A stretch of 64,000 nt of DNA from Corynebacterium sp. NML140438 (GCF_001875725.1 NZ_MLCQ01000022.1:1-64000); one strand, 5' to 3'; shown: positions 1 to 9,873, counted from the stretch's first letter. The notes: generated by a model from the sequence alone, not told the origin. A program made the numbers and translations.

Positions 1-146
1 GCAAACACATCCTGATGGTCATCACCGATAACCACGTGACCACATCGCTAAAAGAGACCGGCGAAATCATCACCGAGCACTACATCGACACGTCTCGCAA
101 TTACCAAAAACCATACTGGCGAAAAGGCCAACCTCCACTGGCCTAA
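1..146 (+). CDS. IS481-like transposase, C-terminal fragment (runs off the left edge)
   Basis: The reading frame is open from base 3 and ends at TAA 144-146, giving the last 47 residues of a protein whose start lies outside the window. The tail has the form ITDNHVTTSLKETGEIITEHYIDTS-like strand-rich sequence ending in NYQKPYWRKG, which resembles the end of IS481-family integrase-type transposases of Corynebacterium. The hairpin and repeated terminal sequence right after it (152-240) support a mobile element end. Whether the element is intact cannot be judged from here. Confidence 0.6.
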   Translation, partial: KHILMVITDNHVTTSLKETGEIITEHYIDTSRNYQKPYWRKGQPPLA

Positions 147-151
147 ACACA

Positions 152-192
152 AAACCGGTGCCTCGGAAAAATAAAAACCAAGGCACCGGTTT
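152..192 (+). terminator. Hairpin after the transposase fragment
   Basis: A 12-bp perfect stem (AAACCGGTGCCT at 152-163 with its complement at 181-192) encloses an A-rich loop six bases after the transposase stop codon. There is only a very short T stretch after the stem, so it could be a weak terminator or part of the element end. Confidence 0.5.
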
Positions 193-240
193 GTCCACCA
201 TGTCGCGACTGAGTTGTCAACTATGTCGCGACTGAGGACA
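192..240. repeat. Two 22-bp direct repeats at the IS element end
   Basis: TGTC-CACC-ATGTCGCGACTGAG (192-213) is repeated, with changes only at two positions near its start, at 215-236, a spacing of 23 bases. Read from the outside (240 inwards) the second copy begins TGTCCTCAGTCGCGACATAG, the TGT-start form expected of an IS481-type terminal inverted repeat. The other end of the element is outside the window. Confidence 0.55.
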
Positions 241-244
241 ATTG

Positions 245-317
245 CGCCCCAGAGAGGATTCGAACCTCCGACACCGGCTTTAGGAGAGCCGTGCTCTATC
301 CCCTGAGCTACTGGGGC
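245..317 (-). tRNA. tRNA-Arg (anticodon CCT)
   Basis: On the minus strand a 73-nt cloverleaf starts GCCCCAG and closes with CTGGGGC plus discriminator G. The D arm GCTC...GAGC, the anticodon stem CGGCT/AGCCG with loop CTCCTAA, and the T arm GGAGG-TTCGAAT-CCTCT are all present. The loop gives anticodon CCT, decoding AGG (Arg). CCA is not encoded. It lies five bases from the IS element end. Confidence 0.95.
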
Positions 318-397
318 AACTCGAATAACAGTACCGCAGGACAGAAGTGATGCCAAAGTCGCGGTCGCCCGCGACGGTACGTCTATTTTCCCGGGTG

Positions 398-679
398 TTA
401 GGCCTCTTCGCCGGTCAGTTCGCGCAGCTTCGCGCGGACGGCGGACGCGGCTGGGTTGGTCGCGTGCGTCCCGTCAGAGTAGAGGACGGTGGGGACGACG
501 CGGTTGCCGTCGTTGACAGACTCGACCCATGCGGCGGCGTCCTCGGCGCCTTCGGCTTCGACATCAACGACGTCGTAGGGGGTTTCGGTGCGGTCGAGGC
601 GCTCGCGAAGCTTCTTGCAGAACGGGCACCAATCGGTTACGAAGATGGTGACGTGGGAAGAGGTTTCGGGAGTGGTCAT
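398..679 (-). CDS. Mycoredoxin / glutaredoxin-like protein
   Basis: A 93-residue thioredoxin-fold protein with the redox motif WCPFC near residue 17 and the cis-proline segment VVPTVLY. These are features of actinobacterial mycoredoxins, which reduce mycothiol-mixed disulfides in the cytosol. The ATG at 679 overlaps the TGA of folA (ATGA), so translation is probably coupled, and I prefer it to an upstream start inside folA. It is the last gene of cysQ-thyA-folA. A link between redox repair and thymidylate/sulfate metabolism is only inferred from the operon; NrdH-like or general glutaredoxin activity is the alternative. Confidence 0.8.
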   Translation of the reverse strand: MTTPETSSHVTIFVTDWCPFCKKLRERLDRTETPYDVVDVEAEGAEDAAAWVESVNDGNRVVPTVLYSDGTHATNPAASAVRAKLRELTGEEA

Positions 680-1167
680 GATTTGGGGCCTAACCTTTCG
701 AGGCGTTGGTACTTGAAACGGGTGCCATTGGCGGAGGTTTGCCACGGGCCATCAGAAACAATAGCGAAGTCATCGGTGACGCGCGGCGCGCGGACCGCGG
801 ACGCCCCAAGCTTGTCCGCGACGCGGACATCGACGATCGTGCGTTCAATGACGTCCACTTCGTCGATGGTTGCTTCGTAGACCTGGCCGCCGCCGATGAT
901 CCAGGCGGTTGTTCTCAGGTCCGGGATGTCGCGGGACACGAAGGCGCCGTCGGACCACTCGCCGGGCTCGCGCGAGGACAACACATGGTTGGTCCTCCCC
1001 GGCAGCGGCTTGATGGGGAGGTGGTCCCAGGTCTTGCGGCCCATGATGATCGGGTGCCCCAGCGTGACTTCCTTGAAGTGGCGCAGGTCCTCGGGCAGGT
1101 GCCAGGGCATGCCCACGCCGTCGCCGATGATGCCGTCAGCGCTTTCGGCCCAGATCGCGCCCAGCAT
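676..1167 (-). CDS. folA: Dihydrofolate reductase
   Basis: This 163-residue protein reduces dihydrofolate to tetrahydrofolate with NADPH. The family signature is clear: N-terminal GAIWAESADGIIG, then GMPWHLPEDLRHFK with the substrate-binding acidic residue, IMGRKTW for NADPH, and IIGGGQVY. The length is normal for bacterial DHFR. Its ATG shares one base with the thyA stop (TAATG), so it is translated with thyA. The pairing makes biochemical sense, because ThyA produces the dihydrofolate that FolA recycles. It is the usual target of trimethoprim-type antifolates. Confidence 0.96.
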   Translation of the reverse strand: MLGAIWAESADGIIGDGVGMPWHLPEDLRHFKEVTLGHPIIMGRKTWDHLPIKPLPGRTNHVLSSREPGEWSDGAFVSRDIPDLRTTAWIIGGGQVYEATIDEVDVIERTIVDVRVADKLGASAVRAPRVTDDFAIVSDGPWQTSANGTRFKYQRLERLGPKS

Positions 1168-1967
1168 TAGACGGACACCTGCGCTTTGATCGTCGGGTGC
1201 GGGTCGTAGCCGACGACTTCGATGTCGGAGAAGTCGTAGTCAAACAGTGACGCTGCCTTCCGCAGCTTGAGCTGCGGGTAGGGGCGCGGCTCCCGGGAGA
1301 GTTGCTCGCGCACCTGGTCGAAATGGTTGTTGTAAATGTGGCAGTCCCCGCCGGTCCAGATGAGTTCGCCGACCTCAAGGCCCGCTTGTTGCGCAAACAT
1401 ATGCGCGAGCAGCGCGTAGGAGGCGATGTTGAAGGGAACCCCAAGGAACATGTCGGCGGAGCGCTGGTAGACCTGCAGGCTCAGCTTGTCGTCGGCCACA
1501 TACAGCTGAAACAGCAGGTGGCACGGCAGCAGCGCCATCTGCTCGAGCTCGGAGACGTTCCACGCTGACACCAGGTTGCGGCGCGAATCAGGGTCGTCCT
1601 TCAGCAGCTCGAGTGCCCGTGAAATCTGGTCCACGTGCTTTCCGTCAGGGGTGGGCCAAGAGCGCCATTGCACGCCGTAGACCGGGCCGAGCTCGCCGTT
1701 CTCATCGGCCCACTCGTTCCAGATGCGCACGCCGTGCTCTTGCAACCAGGTCACGTTGGAGTCGCCGCGGAGGAACCACAGTAGCTCGCCCACGACGCCC
1801 TTGAAGTACACCTTCTTGGTGGTCAGCAGGGGGAATGATTCGGACAGGTCGTAGCGCAGCTGGCGACCGAAGACGCTTCGTGTGCCGGTGCCGGTGCGGT
1901 CGCCCTTATCAGTGCCGTTTTCCAGAACGTCGCGCAGGAGGTCTTCGTATGGAGTCACCAGGCTCAC
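1167..1967 (-). CDS. thyA: Thymidylate synthase
   Basis: A 266-residue protein that methylates dUMP to dTMP using methylenetetrahydrofolate. It carries the nucleophile region [11 protein letters not shown], the preceding RRNLVSAWN arginine segment and the C-terminal motif [15 protein letters not shown] chose GTG at 1967, which overlaps the cysQ TGA (GTGA) and gives the usual length; a second GTG at 1958 is possible. An ATG-free extension reaching 2171 overlaps cysQ and is not real. It is the second gene of the four-gene operon. Confidence 0.96.
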   Translation of the reverse strand: MSLVTPYEDLLRDVLENGTDKGDRTGTGTRSVFGRQLRYDLSESFPLLTTKKVYFKGVVGELLWFLRGDSNVTWLQEHGVRIWNEWADENGELGPVYGVQWRSWPTPDGKHVDQISRALELLKDDPDSRRNLVSAWNVSELEQMALLPCHLLFQLYVADDKLSLQVYQRSADMFLGVPFNIASYALLAHMFAQQAGLEVGELIWTGGDCHIYNNHFDQVREQLSREPRPYPQLKLRKAASLFDYDFSDIEVVGYDPHPTIKAQVSV

Positions 1968-2740
1968 TTCGCGACGACCCCTTCGAAGGAGCCGTGCTCG
2001 TCGTAGTACTTCGCGCAGGCTTCCAGGATGTCGTCGGCAAGTTCCGGACGGCAGATGAGCAGATCCGGGATGTAGGTGTCCTTGTTGTTGTACTTCAGCG
2101 GCGAGCCGTCGAGGCGCGAGCAGTGCAGGCCCGCAGCCATAGACACACCGACCGGTGCTGCCTGGTCCCACTCGTACTGGCCACCGGCGTGTACGTAGGC
2201 GTCGAAATCGCCGAGCAGGACGTGCATTGCCTTCGCACCAGCGGAACCAACGGGGCTGGTTTCAAAGCCGAGGGCATCGGCGACGAACGGGGCGATCGCC
2301 GGCGGGCGGTTGCGCGACATAGCGATCTTCTTCGCGAACGGCCCCGAGACGTGGCGCACGTCGGAAGACTTGAATACGACGCCGAGGTCCGGCAGCCCCA
2401 CTGCCGCGTGGGTTGGGACGCCGTCTTCGACGAGCGCGATGTGCACGGCCCAGTCCTGGCGGCCGGTTGCGAACTCCTTCGTGCCGTCGAGTGGGTCAAC
2501 GATCCAGACGCGGTTGTTGCTGAGGCGGGAGTGGTCATCGGCTGCCTCTTCGGACAAAAATGCATCGCCCGGGCGGTGCTGCTCAAGCACGCGTGCGATC
2601 CAATTCTGTGCCAGGTCATCGCCGGCTTCTCCGAGTTCACGTCCGCGGAGAAGGCCAACACCACGAATCCCCTTGAGGATTTCGCCGGTGCCTTGCGCAA
2701 TCAAGTTTGTCAGCCGAGAGTCTGAATACTGAGCAGTCAT
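1964..2740 (-). CDS. cysQ: 3'(2'),5'-bisphosphate nucleotidase, CysQ/inositol monophosphatase family
   Basis: A 258-residue Mg-dependent phosphatase that removes the 3'-phosphate of PAP/PAPS by-products of sulfate assimilation. Metal-binding motifs are visible: LSEEAADD around residue 63, [12 protein letters not shown] around 80, and the C-terminal [11 protein letters not shown]. It heads the operon cysQ-thyA-folA-mycoredoxin. A TAAAGT hexamer at 2748-2753, seven bases before the ATG, and the lack of a ribosome binding site suggest a leaderless mRNA. An inositol-phosphatase role is the alternative, but the sequence fits actinobacterial CysQ better. Confidence 0.88.
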   Translation of the reverse strand: MTAQYSDSRLTNLIAQGTGEILKGIRGVGLLRGRELGEAGDDLAQNWIARVLEQHRPGDAFLSEEAADDHSRLSNNRVWIVDPLDGTKEFATGRQDWAVHIALVEDGVPTHAAVGLPDLGVVFKSSDVRHVSGPFAKKIAMSRNRPPAIAPFVADALGFETSPVGSAGAKAMHVLLGDFDAYVHAGGQYEWDQAAPVGVSMAAGLHCSRLDGSPLKYNNKDTYIPDLLICRPELADDILEACAKYYDEHGSFEGVVAK

Positions 2741-2817
2741 GGCTTCGACTTTAGCGCGAAACCAGCCAAAGGAACCATTTCTTTTCGGCTGCCTGCAGTA
2801 TCTGTATTGTGGCGCCT

Positions 2818-5800
2818 ATGGCCAAAGGAATCCTCGAACGCTTCAAACCGCAGGTGGCGACCTGGTTCGAGGAAGTATTCGAGGCGCCCACGCCAGTGCA
2901 AGAGCAGGCGTGGGCCACGATTTCCGACGGCGGCAACGCCCTGGTTGTCGCACCTACCGGTTCCGGCAAGACGTTGGCGGCGTTTTTGTGGTCGCTGAAT
3001 TCGCTCGTGGAGCGCGACGGGCAGCAGGCGCTGCCGATCGATGGGGCAAACACCAGCAGCCATGGCGGCGTGCGGACCTTATATATTTCGCCCCTGAAGG
3101 CCCTTGGTGTGGACGTCGAAAACAATTTGCGGGCCCCGCTCGGTGGCATCGGGCGCGTAGCACAGCGCATGGGGCTAGACATGCCGGACGTCTCGGTGGC
3201 GGTGCGCTCGGGCGATACCTCACAGGCGGAGCGGTCCCGCCAGGTGCGCAAGCCGCCGGATATTCTGATTACCACGCCTGAGTCGCTGTATTTGATGCTG
3301 ACCTCGAAGGCCGCAGGCATCCTGCGGACGGTGGATACCGTGATCGTGGACGAGATTCACGCGCTCGCGGGCACGAAGCGCGGCGTGCACCTGGCGCTGT
3401 CGCTGGAGCGGCTCGGGCGCATCGCAGGGGACTTTCAGCGCATTGGGCTGTCGGCGACGGTGCGTCCCCTGGAGGCAGTAGCGGACTTCCTCGGGCCGCG
3501 CGCAACGATCATTCAGCCGCCAGGCGAGAAGCGTTGGGACCTCGCGGTACGGGTGCCGGTGGCTGACATGAGCGACCTGCCGGTGCCGGAGGAGGCGTCG
3601 ACAATTGGGGACGCCATCGTCGACGACGTGCTGGACCTCGACGGGGAGACCACGGCGCTGATGCCGCCGGCGCCGAAGTCGATTTGGCCACACATCGCGG
3701 AGTCGGTCTACCGGGAGGTCATGGCGCACCGCTCGACGATCGTCTTCGTGAACTCGCGGCGCACCGCGGAGCGGCTCACCAGCCAGCTCAACGAGCTGTG
3801 GGCCAAAGAGCACGACCCCGAAGCGCTCAGCCCCGCTACTCGACGCCCCCCTGCACAGCTAGGCAAAGGAGTCGACCTCGCCGGGGAGGCAGTACCCGTG
3901 ATCGCGCGTGCCCACCACGGTAGCGTGTCCAAAGACGAGCGGGCCACGACAGAAACGATGCTGAAAGAGGGCACGCTCAAAGCGGTCGTGTCGACGTCCT
4001 CCCTGGAGCTGGGTATCGACATGGGCGCGGTGGAGCTGGTGATCCAGGTGGAGTCCCCGCCGTCGGTTGCCTCCGGGCTGCAGCGCGTCGGGCGCGCCGG
4101 GCACACGGTGGGGGCGATCTCGCACGGCTCGTTCTACCCGAAGCACCGCTCCGACCTGGTGCAAACGGCCGTGACCGTGCCGCGAATGCGGGAGGGGCTC
4201 ATCGAGGAGCTGCGTACGCCGCGCTCCCCGCTGGACGTGCTGGCCCAACAGACGGTGGCCGCGGTGGCGGTCGAGGACCTCGAGCTCGACGACTGGTATG
4301 AGACCGTCACGCGCGCCTGGCCCTATCGCAACCTGGACCGGGATGTCTTCAACGCCGTCATCGACCTGGTTACCGGGGTGTACCCCTCGACGGACTTCGC
4401 GGAGCTCAAGCCGCGCGCCTGGCTTGACGGTACTGTGCTCAAGGCGCTGCAGGGCGCGCAGCGCGTCGCTGTGACAAATGCGGGTACCATCCCGGACCGC
4501 GGCATGTTTGGCGTGTTCCTCGTCGGCGCCGAAGCAGAGGGTGGGGTGCCGCGCCGCGTCGGCGAGCTCGACGAGGAGATGGTCTACGAGTCCCGCGTCG
4601 GCGACGTGTTCACGCTCGGGGCGACGAGCTGGCGCATCGAAAACATCACGCGCGACCAGGTGCAGGTCTCTCCCGCGCCGGGGCATACCGGCAGGCTGCC
4701 GTTCTGGTCGGGGGACGGCGTCGGGCGCCCTTACGAACTCGGCAAGGCGCTCGGCGCGTTCAGGAGGGCGGTGCGTGGCGGGGCGGGCGTCGATAATTCG
4801 CTCGATGCGTACGCGCGCGACAACCTGCGAGCCTACCTCGAGGAGCAAGAGGAGGCCACCGGCGTGCTACCGGACGACACGACGCTGGTGCTCGAGCGCT
4901 TTACAGACGAGCTCGGGGACTGGCGAGTGGTCCTGCACACGCCGTTCGGCAAGGGGGTGAACGCTGCATGGGCGCTGGCCGCCGGGTGGCGGATCGCGCA
5001 GGAGACCGGGATGGACGCCCAGGCTGTGGCCGGCGACGACGGCATCGTGCTGCGCCTGCCCCAAGGCGAGCACGAACCCTCCGGGGCCCTGTTCCAATTC
5101 GACGCCGACGAGATCACCGACATCGTCACCGAGCAGGTGGGCAACTCAGCCCTGTTCGCCTCCCGGTTCCGAGAGTGCGCCGCCCGCGCTCTCTTGTTGC
5201 CGCGCCGCACCCCCGGCAAGCGCGCGCCCCTGTGGCAGCAGCGCCAGCGCGCCGAGCAGTTGTTGGACGTGGCCCGGAATTACCCGTCGTTTCCCATCAT
5301 CCTGGAAACGGTGCGCGAGTGCCTCCAGGACGTCTACGATCTGCCCGCCCTGCAAGAGGTGATCCGTGACCTGCAGACGCGCCGGGTGCGCATCGCGGAG
5401 GTGACCACGCAGCAGCCGAGCCCGTTCGCCTCCTCGCTGCTGTTCAACTACACCGGCGCGTTCATGTACGAGGGGGATACCCCGCTTGCGGAGAAGCGGG
5501 CGGCGGCGCTCGCGCTGGACCCGTCGCTGCTGGCCAAACTGCTGGGCACCGTGGAGCTGCGCGAGCTGCTGGACCCGGAGGTGATCGCCGAGGTGGATGC
5601 TTCGCTGCGCCGGGTCGGCCGCGCCGAGACGCCGGAACAGTTCGCCGACACCCTGCGCCTGACCGGCCCGGTGCCTGTGGACGAGCTCGCGGTCTACACG
5701 ACGGTGCCGCTCGCAGGAGTCGAGGCGTCGCTCGGGCCGCGCGTGATGCGGGTGCGCATCGGCGGCAGGGAACACGTCGCGCAGGCGCTCGACGCCCCAC

Positions 5801-7449
5801 TGCTGCGCGATGGCCTCGGCGTGCCGGTGCCACCTGGGGTGGCAGCGCAGGTGGCCACCATCCCCGATGCGCTCGCCCAGCTCGTGCGCCGCTGGGTGCG
5901 CACCCGCGGCCCCTTCACGCTGCGCGCGCTTGCCGACGCCTTCGGGCTCGCGCTCGGCGCTGCCCACGCGGTGCTGCAACCGCTTGTCGACGCCAACTCC
6001 GTCATCGAGGGGCGCTTCCGCCAAGGCGTCGACGACCAAGAGTACGTCGCGCAAGAGGTCCTGCGCGTGATCCGGTCGCGCTCCTTGGCGGCCGCGCGGG
6101 CGCAGGCCCGACCGGTGTCTTCGTCGGCGTACGGGCGTTTCCTGCCAGCCTGGAGCAACGTCGCCGCGGCGGGCGCAACCCCGCCCTTGCGCGGCGCCGA
6201 CGGGGTGTACTCCGTCATCGAGCAACTCGCGGGCGTGCGACTCCCCGCCTCGGCATGGGAGTCCCACATTTTGCCGTCACGGGTGGGGGACTACTCGCCG
6301 GTCATGCTGGACGAGCTGACTGCCTCCGGAGAGGTCATCATCGTAGGCGCCGGGTCGGCGGGGGCGAACGACCCGTGGATCATGCTGCTGCCGAGCGACT
6401 ACGCCGCGCAGCTCATGCCGCAAGTCGATCCGCCGTTGCTGTCACTCACGCAGCAGCACATTATGGACACCCTTGCGGCCGGAGGTGGTTACCTGTTCGG
6501 CGACCTGCTCAACCCCGCGACGACTGCCGAAGAGCTACGAGAATCCATGTGGGACCTCGTCGAGGCCGGCCATGTTTCACCTGACTCCTTCGCGCCGCTG
6601 CGCGCACGCCTCGTCGGCGGCAAGGCCGCCCACCGCGCGAAGCGTAGGCCCTCCCGCTCCCGGATTCGCTCCGGTAGGACTTCGTTTACGCAAACCGCCC
6701 CGCCAGACATGGTGGGACGGTGGGCCGCCACCCCGCAGCCCGACACCGACCCGACCCGGCGCTCGCTCGCGCTGGGGGAGGCGTGGCTGGACCGGTACGG
6801 GGTGGTGACCAAGGGGGCCGTCGTCGCCGAAAATGTCATCGGCGGCTTCGCGCTGGCGTACAAGGTGCTCTCTGGGTTCGAGGATTCTGGGAAGGCGCTG
6901 CGCGGCTACCTCATTGAGGGGCTCGGCGCGGCGCAGTTCTCCACCCCAGCGACGATTGACCGGCTGCGTGGCCAGCAGGACAGCGATGACGTCGTCGGCT
7001 GGCCCTCGGGAGCACGCCACCCGAAGGTGTACGTGCTCGCCGCCACCGACCCTGCCAATCCCTACGGGGCAGCGTTGCCGTGGCCGGTGTCGGGCCCGAC
7101 CAGGTCGGCAGGAGCCATGGTGGTGCTGGTGGACGGGCTGCTGGCGGCCCACGTCACACGGGGAGGCAAGAAGCTGACCACCTTTTTCGAGACCTTCCCG
7201 GAAGGCATCGAAGACCCGCTACCACTTGTCATCGAGGCACTTTCCGATGCCGTCGCCGCTGGGAGGATGCGCCCGCTCAACGTCGAAACTGTTAACGGTG
7301 AGTCCGCGTTTCGACTCCGTGAGCTTGGCGTGGCGGTAACACACAAGGGCGTAAGAATCGGAGGCAGGCAGGCTGCACCACCGAAGCGGCGCGGGCGCAG
7401 CATGACGGAGGCACTAGGGGATCTGGACGAGCTCTCCTTCGACGACTAG
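2818..7449 (+). CDS. lhr: Large ATP-dependent helicase Lhr
   Basis: A superfamily-2 DNA/RNA helicase of 1543 residues, the length typical of full-size bacterial Lhr (helicase core plus a long C-terminal half). Walker A APTGSGKT lies at residues 45-52, the DEIH box near 178-181, LSATVRP just after it, and motif VI as QRVGRAGH near residue 425. The C-terminal half beyond about residue 850 has the winged-helix-rich Lhr-specific region. Family members unwind RNA:DNA hybrids and act in DNA repair. I chose ATG 2818 over GTG 2809. A TATTGT hexamer at 2805-2810 places a leaderless start at the ATG. It is divergent from cysQ. Confidence 0.95.
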   Translation: MAKGILERFKPQVATWFEEVFEAPTPVQEQAWATISDGGNALVVAPTGSGKTLAAFLWSLNSLVERDGQQALPIDGANTSSHGGVRTLYISPLKALGVDVENNLRAPLGGIGRVAQRMGLDMPDVSVAVRSGDTSQAERSRQVRKPPDILITTPESLYLMLTSKAAGILRTVDTVIVDEIHALAGTKRGVHLALSLERLGRIAGDFQRIGLSATVRPLEAVADFLGPRATIIQPPGEKRWDLAVRVPVADMSDLPVPEEASTIGDAIVDDVLDLDGETTALMPPAPKSIWPHIAESVYREVMAHRSTIVFVNSRRTAERLTSQLNELWAKEHDPEALSPATRRPPAQLGKGVDLAGEAVPVIARAHHGSVSKDERATTETMLKEGTLKAVVSTSSLELGIDMGAVELVIQVESPPSVASGLQRVGRAGHTVGAISHGSFYPKHRSDLVQTAVTVPRMREGLIEELRTPRSPLDVLAQQTVAAVAVEDLELDDWYETVTRAWPYRNLDRDVFNAVIDLVTGVYPSTDFAELKPRAWLDGTVLKALQGAQRVAVTNAGTIPDRGMFGVFLVGAEAEGGVPRRVGELDEEMVYESRVGDVFTLGATSWRIENITRDQVQVSPAPGHTGRLPFWSGDGVGRPYELGKALGAFRRAVRGGAGVDNSLDAYARDNLRAYLEEQEEATGVLPDDTTLVLERFTDELGDWRVVLHTPFGKGVNAAWALAAGWRIAQETGMDAQAVAGDDGIVLRLPQGEHEPSGALFQFDADEITDIVTEQVGNSALFASRFRECAARALLLPRRTPGKRAPLWQQRQRAEQLLDVARNYPSFPIILETVRECLQDVYDLPALQEVIRDLQTRRVRIAEVTTQQPSPFASSLLFNYTGAFMYEGDTPLAEKRAAALALDPSLLAKLLGTVELRELLDPEVIAEVDASLRRVGRAETPEQFADTLRLTGPVPVDELAVYTTVPLAGVEASLGPRVMRVRIGGREHVAQALDAPLLRDGLGVPVPPGVAAQVATIPDALAQLVRRWVRTRGPFTLRALADAFGLALGAAHAVLQPLVDANSVIEGRFRQGVDDQEYVAQEVLRVIRSRSLAAARAQARPVSSSAYGRFLPAWSNVAAAGATPPLRGADGVYSVIEQLAGVRLPASAWESHILPSRVGDYSPVMLDELTASGEVIIVGAGSAGANDPWIMLLPSDYAAQLMPQVDPPLLSLTQQHIMDTLAAGGGYLFGDLLNPATTAEELRESMWDLVEAGHVSPDSFAPLRARLVGGKAAHRAKRRPSRSRIRSGRTSFTQTAPPDMVGRWAATPQPDTDPTRRSLALGEAWLDRYGVVTKGAVVAENVIGGFALAYKVLSGFEDSGKALRGYLIEGLGAAQFSTPATIDRLRGQQDSDDVVGWPSGARHPKVYVLAATDPANPYGAALPWPVSGPTRSAGAMVVLVDGLLAAHVTRGGKKLTTFFETFPEGIEDPLPLVIEALSDAVAAGRMRPLNVETVNGESAFRLRELGVAVTHKGVRIGGRQAAPPKRRGRSMTEALGDLDELSFDD

Positions 7450-7464
7450 GAACTTCGGCCGCGT

Positions 7465-8898
7465 TTAGGGTCGCAGCGGCACGTGGGGCACCGGCCGATG
7501 GGTGATACCAGGAGGCTTCGGCACCGGCTTCGCCCGTCTCTTCCGGAGCCGGTTAACCGCCGAGTGCATGGCCGGGTCCGAGGTGTTGACGTGGCGGGTG
7601 CCGTCGGCCTTGACCAGCACTGTGGTGCCGGTGGTGGGGTCGTAATCCATGTAGCCCTTGTTGAAGGAGCCGTCCCGGTGGTCGTTGTTGCACCGGTGGT
7701 GGGTGGGACAGAGGCCGGTGAGGTTGGTGATGTCGGTGCCGCCGTGACGCAGCCACGAAATGATGTGGTGGGCTTCGCATTCGCTCATCGCGGTGGAGCA
7801 TCCGGCCCAGGAGCACACGCCTTGGATGGCGAACATGGCGATGCGCTGCCCAACAGAGGCGAGCCGCTTGGACCTGCCCAGGTGCAGCGGCACACCGGTA
7901 AGACCGTCGACGGTGAGTAGAAAGTCTGACGTGCCATCTGTACCGAGGCGCACCAATTCGAAAGCGTCGAGTTCTACGCCGACGTTGGTTTGGAACAGCG
8001 TGGTGGCGTCGGCGCCGGCAAGGTCGTCGAGCGTCACCGCAACCACCACGGAGGCGGCGCCCCCGTTAGTGGCCTGCTCGCCGTGCTCGTATTGGCGCAT
8101 GATGGTCATGAACTGGTCGTAGCGACGCTGGCCACGGGAGCGGGGGTCGCGTTCCTGCTGGTGTTCGAGCGGAATGTTGGAGTTTGGCGCAAGCCCCTTG
8201 TCGGTCAGCGCTTTGTAGAGGGCATAGTCGCCTGCGGTCATATCCAGGCGCACGTAGTAGGTGCCATCGGAGTTCTCCTTGCCGAGGGCGGCCTCGCGCT
8301 TCTCGAAGCCCGCGTTGGGGTTCTTCCTTGCGTGCGGCCTGTTCGCCTTATCCACGAGGCGCTTGACCGTGAGGCGTAGGTCTTTTTCGTCGCGGGTCTT
8401 TGCTTCCTCCATGGCGTGGGCGTAGATGCGCATGTGCTCGCCCTCGGCGGCTTTGAGCAGCTTGTCGGTCTCGCGTCGGATGATGTCTTGCTTGGCAGCG
8501 GAGACCGCGTCTGCGCGGCGGCGGGCATGCTCTTGGTCTTTGCGACGGCGCTCCGCCTCCTCCACATCGAACAGGTCGCCACGGTCCGGCTCCGTCACGG
8601 GAGCGAACATCGCCTTGGCGCGCGCGAGCCGGTTGTAGGCCTCACCCCTGGAGATGCCTAGCTTCTCCATGAGGTAGGCATCGGGATAGTTGGCGCCGAC
8701 GAGTTTGCCGGCATCGGCGATAGCGCAGACTTGCGCGAAGGCGGCATCGATGTAGGCCTTCTTATCCATCGCGTGTTCGAGGCGTGCGATGTCCTCGGCG
8801 ATGGTGGAAAGGGGGAGGGAGGAGGGGTCGTCGAAAAGCGTGCGCAACTGTGTCAGGCCGGTTATGACCTGGTCAACGAGCTTAGCTACGTCGTTCAT
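7465..8898 (-). CDS. HNH endonuclease of the DUF222 (13E12 repeat) family
   Basis: A 477-residue protein with an N-terminal helical DUF222 region (roughly 1-330) and a C-terminal HNH domain. The zinc/metal motif starts CSTAMSECEAHHI and continues through LTGLCPTHHRCNN. The start at 8898 is fixed by an excellent ribosome binding site (GGAGGGG six bases upstream); an in-frame upstream extension to 8964 is unlikely. This family is expanded in actinobacteria, often near mobile DNA, and its biological role is poorly defined. It converges on lhr with 15 bases between the stops. Confidence 0.88.
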   Translation of the reverse strand: MNDVAKLVDQVITGLTQLRTLFDDPSSLPLSTIAEDIARLEHAMDKKAYIDAAFAQVCAIADAGKLVGANYPDAYLMEKLGISRGEAYNRLARAKAMFAPVTEPDRGDLFDVEEAERRRKDQEHARRRADAVSAAKQDIIRRETDKLLKAAEGEHMRIYAHAMEEAKTRDEKDLRLTVKRLVDKANRPHARKNPNAGFEKREAALGKENSDGTYYVRLDMTAGDYALYKALTDKGLAPNSNIPLEHQQERDPRSRGQRRYDQFMTIMRQYEHGEQATNGGAASVVVAVTLDDLAGADATTLFQTNVGVELDAFELVRLGTDGTSDFLLTVDGLTGVPLHLGRSKRLASVGQRIAMFAIQGVCSWAGCSTAMSECEAHHIISWLRHGGTDITNLTGLCPTHHRCNNDHRDGSFNKGYMDYDPTTGTTVLVKADGTRHVNTSDPAMHSAVNRLRKRRAKPVPKPPGITHRPVPHVPLRP

Positions 8899-9045
8899 GT
8901 CCCCTCCTTGAAGTAGTTGAGAGTAACTATAGCGACGCGTCAGACACGAAATATCAGCAGTCAAACGCCAGTTCTATGGGGTGTGGATTGTTCCTGGTGG
9001 AGTGTCAGAGTTGCAAAGGCTTCGTGGGAAGCGGAACATGGCACT

Positions 9046-9873
9046 ATGCCCGAAGGTGATTCCGTCTATCAGCTGTCAAAGCGCCTGCAGTGGATGCAGA
9101 ACCGCGTAGTAACAGCCACGAGCATCCGCGTGCCGCGCTTCGCCACCGTCGATTTCACCGGCATGACCTGCGAGCGCGTCTGGCCCTACGGCAAGCACCT
9201 CTTCATGAAGTTTTCCCGCGAAGGCCATGAATCACAGGTGCTACACACGCACCTAAAAATGGAAGGCACATGGGCGATCCATCGAGCGGGCACCCGGTGG
9301 CGCAAGCCCGGTCACACCGCCCGCGTTGTGATGCGCCTCGCGGACGCGCCGAAGCCTGATATCGAACTCGTCGGGCACTCGTTAGGCCTCGTTGAGGTGT
9401 TCCCCGCGCGCGAGTACCCGCAGCGGATGGGCTACCTAGGCCCGGACATGCTGGCACCCGACTTCGATCAGGAAGAGGTCGTGCGCAGGATCAGTGAGCA
9501 CCCGCACCTTGAAATGGGGCGTGCGCTGCTCAATCAGCGATTCGTGGCAGGAATCGGCAACGAGTACCGCGCCGAAATCCACTTCATCGCTGGCACACAC
9601 CCGGCGCGCGAGGTGGGCGAGGTGGACGTCGACAAGCATGTGGCGATCGCGCGGCGCCTCATGTGGGCGAACAAAGACTCCCCGGTGCGAGTGACCACGG
9701 GGATCAAACGCGCCGGGGAGACGAGCTACGTATTTGGAAGGAACAACAAGCCGTGTCGGCGGTGCGGCACGCTCATAGAGAAGGGATTCCTCGGGGGAGC
9801 TGGCGACTTAGAGCGGGTTATTTGGTGGTGCCCTCAGTGCCAGCCGCCTTCTCCTTCATGGAGCGGCGAATGA
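9046..9873 (+). CDS. Endonuclease VIII / formamidopyrimidine-DNA glycosylase family (Nei-type)
   Basis: A 275-residue base-excision-repair glycosylase/AP lyase. The start is set by MPEGDSVYQL, because the catalytic Pro2 and Glu3 must follow the initiator. The helix-two-turn-helix segment (ALLNQRFVAGIGNEYRAEIHF) and the C-terminal zinc finger (CRRCGTLIEK through WWCPQCQ) are both present. Among actinobacterial paralogues, MPEGDSV and the HTH sequence fit Nei2-like enzymes that remove oxidised pyrimidines. The final 56 bases overlap the 3' end of the convergent dedA gene. Confidence 0.92.
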   Translation: MPEGDSVYQLSKRLQWMQNRVVTATSIRVPRFATVDFTGMTCERVWPYGKHLFMKFSREGHESQVLHTHLKMEGTWAIHRAGTRWRKPGHTARVVMRLADAPKPDIELVGHSLGLVEVFPAREYPQRMGYLGPDMLAPDFDQEEVVRRISEHPHLEMGRALLNQRFVAGIGNEYRAEIHFIAGTHPAREVGEVDVDKHVAIARRLMWANKDSPVRVTTGIKRAGETSYVFGRNNKPCRRCGTLIEKGFLGGAGDLERVIWWCPQCQPPSPSWSGE

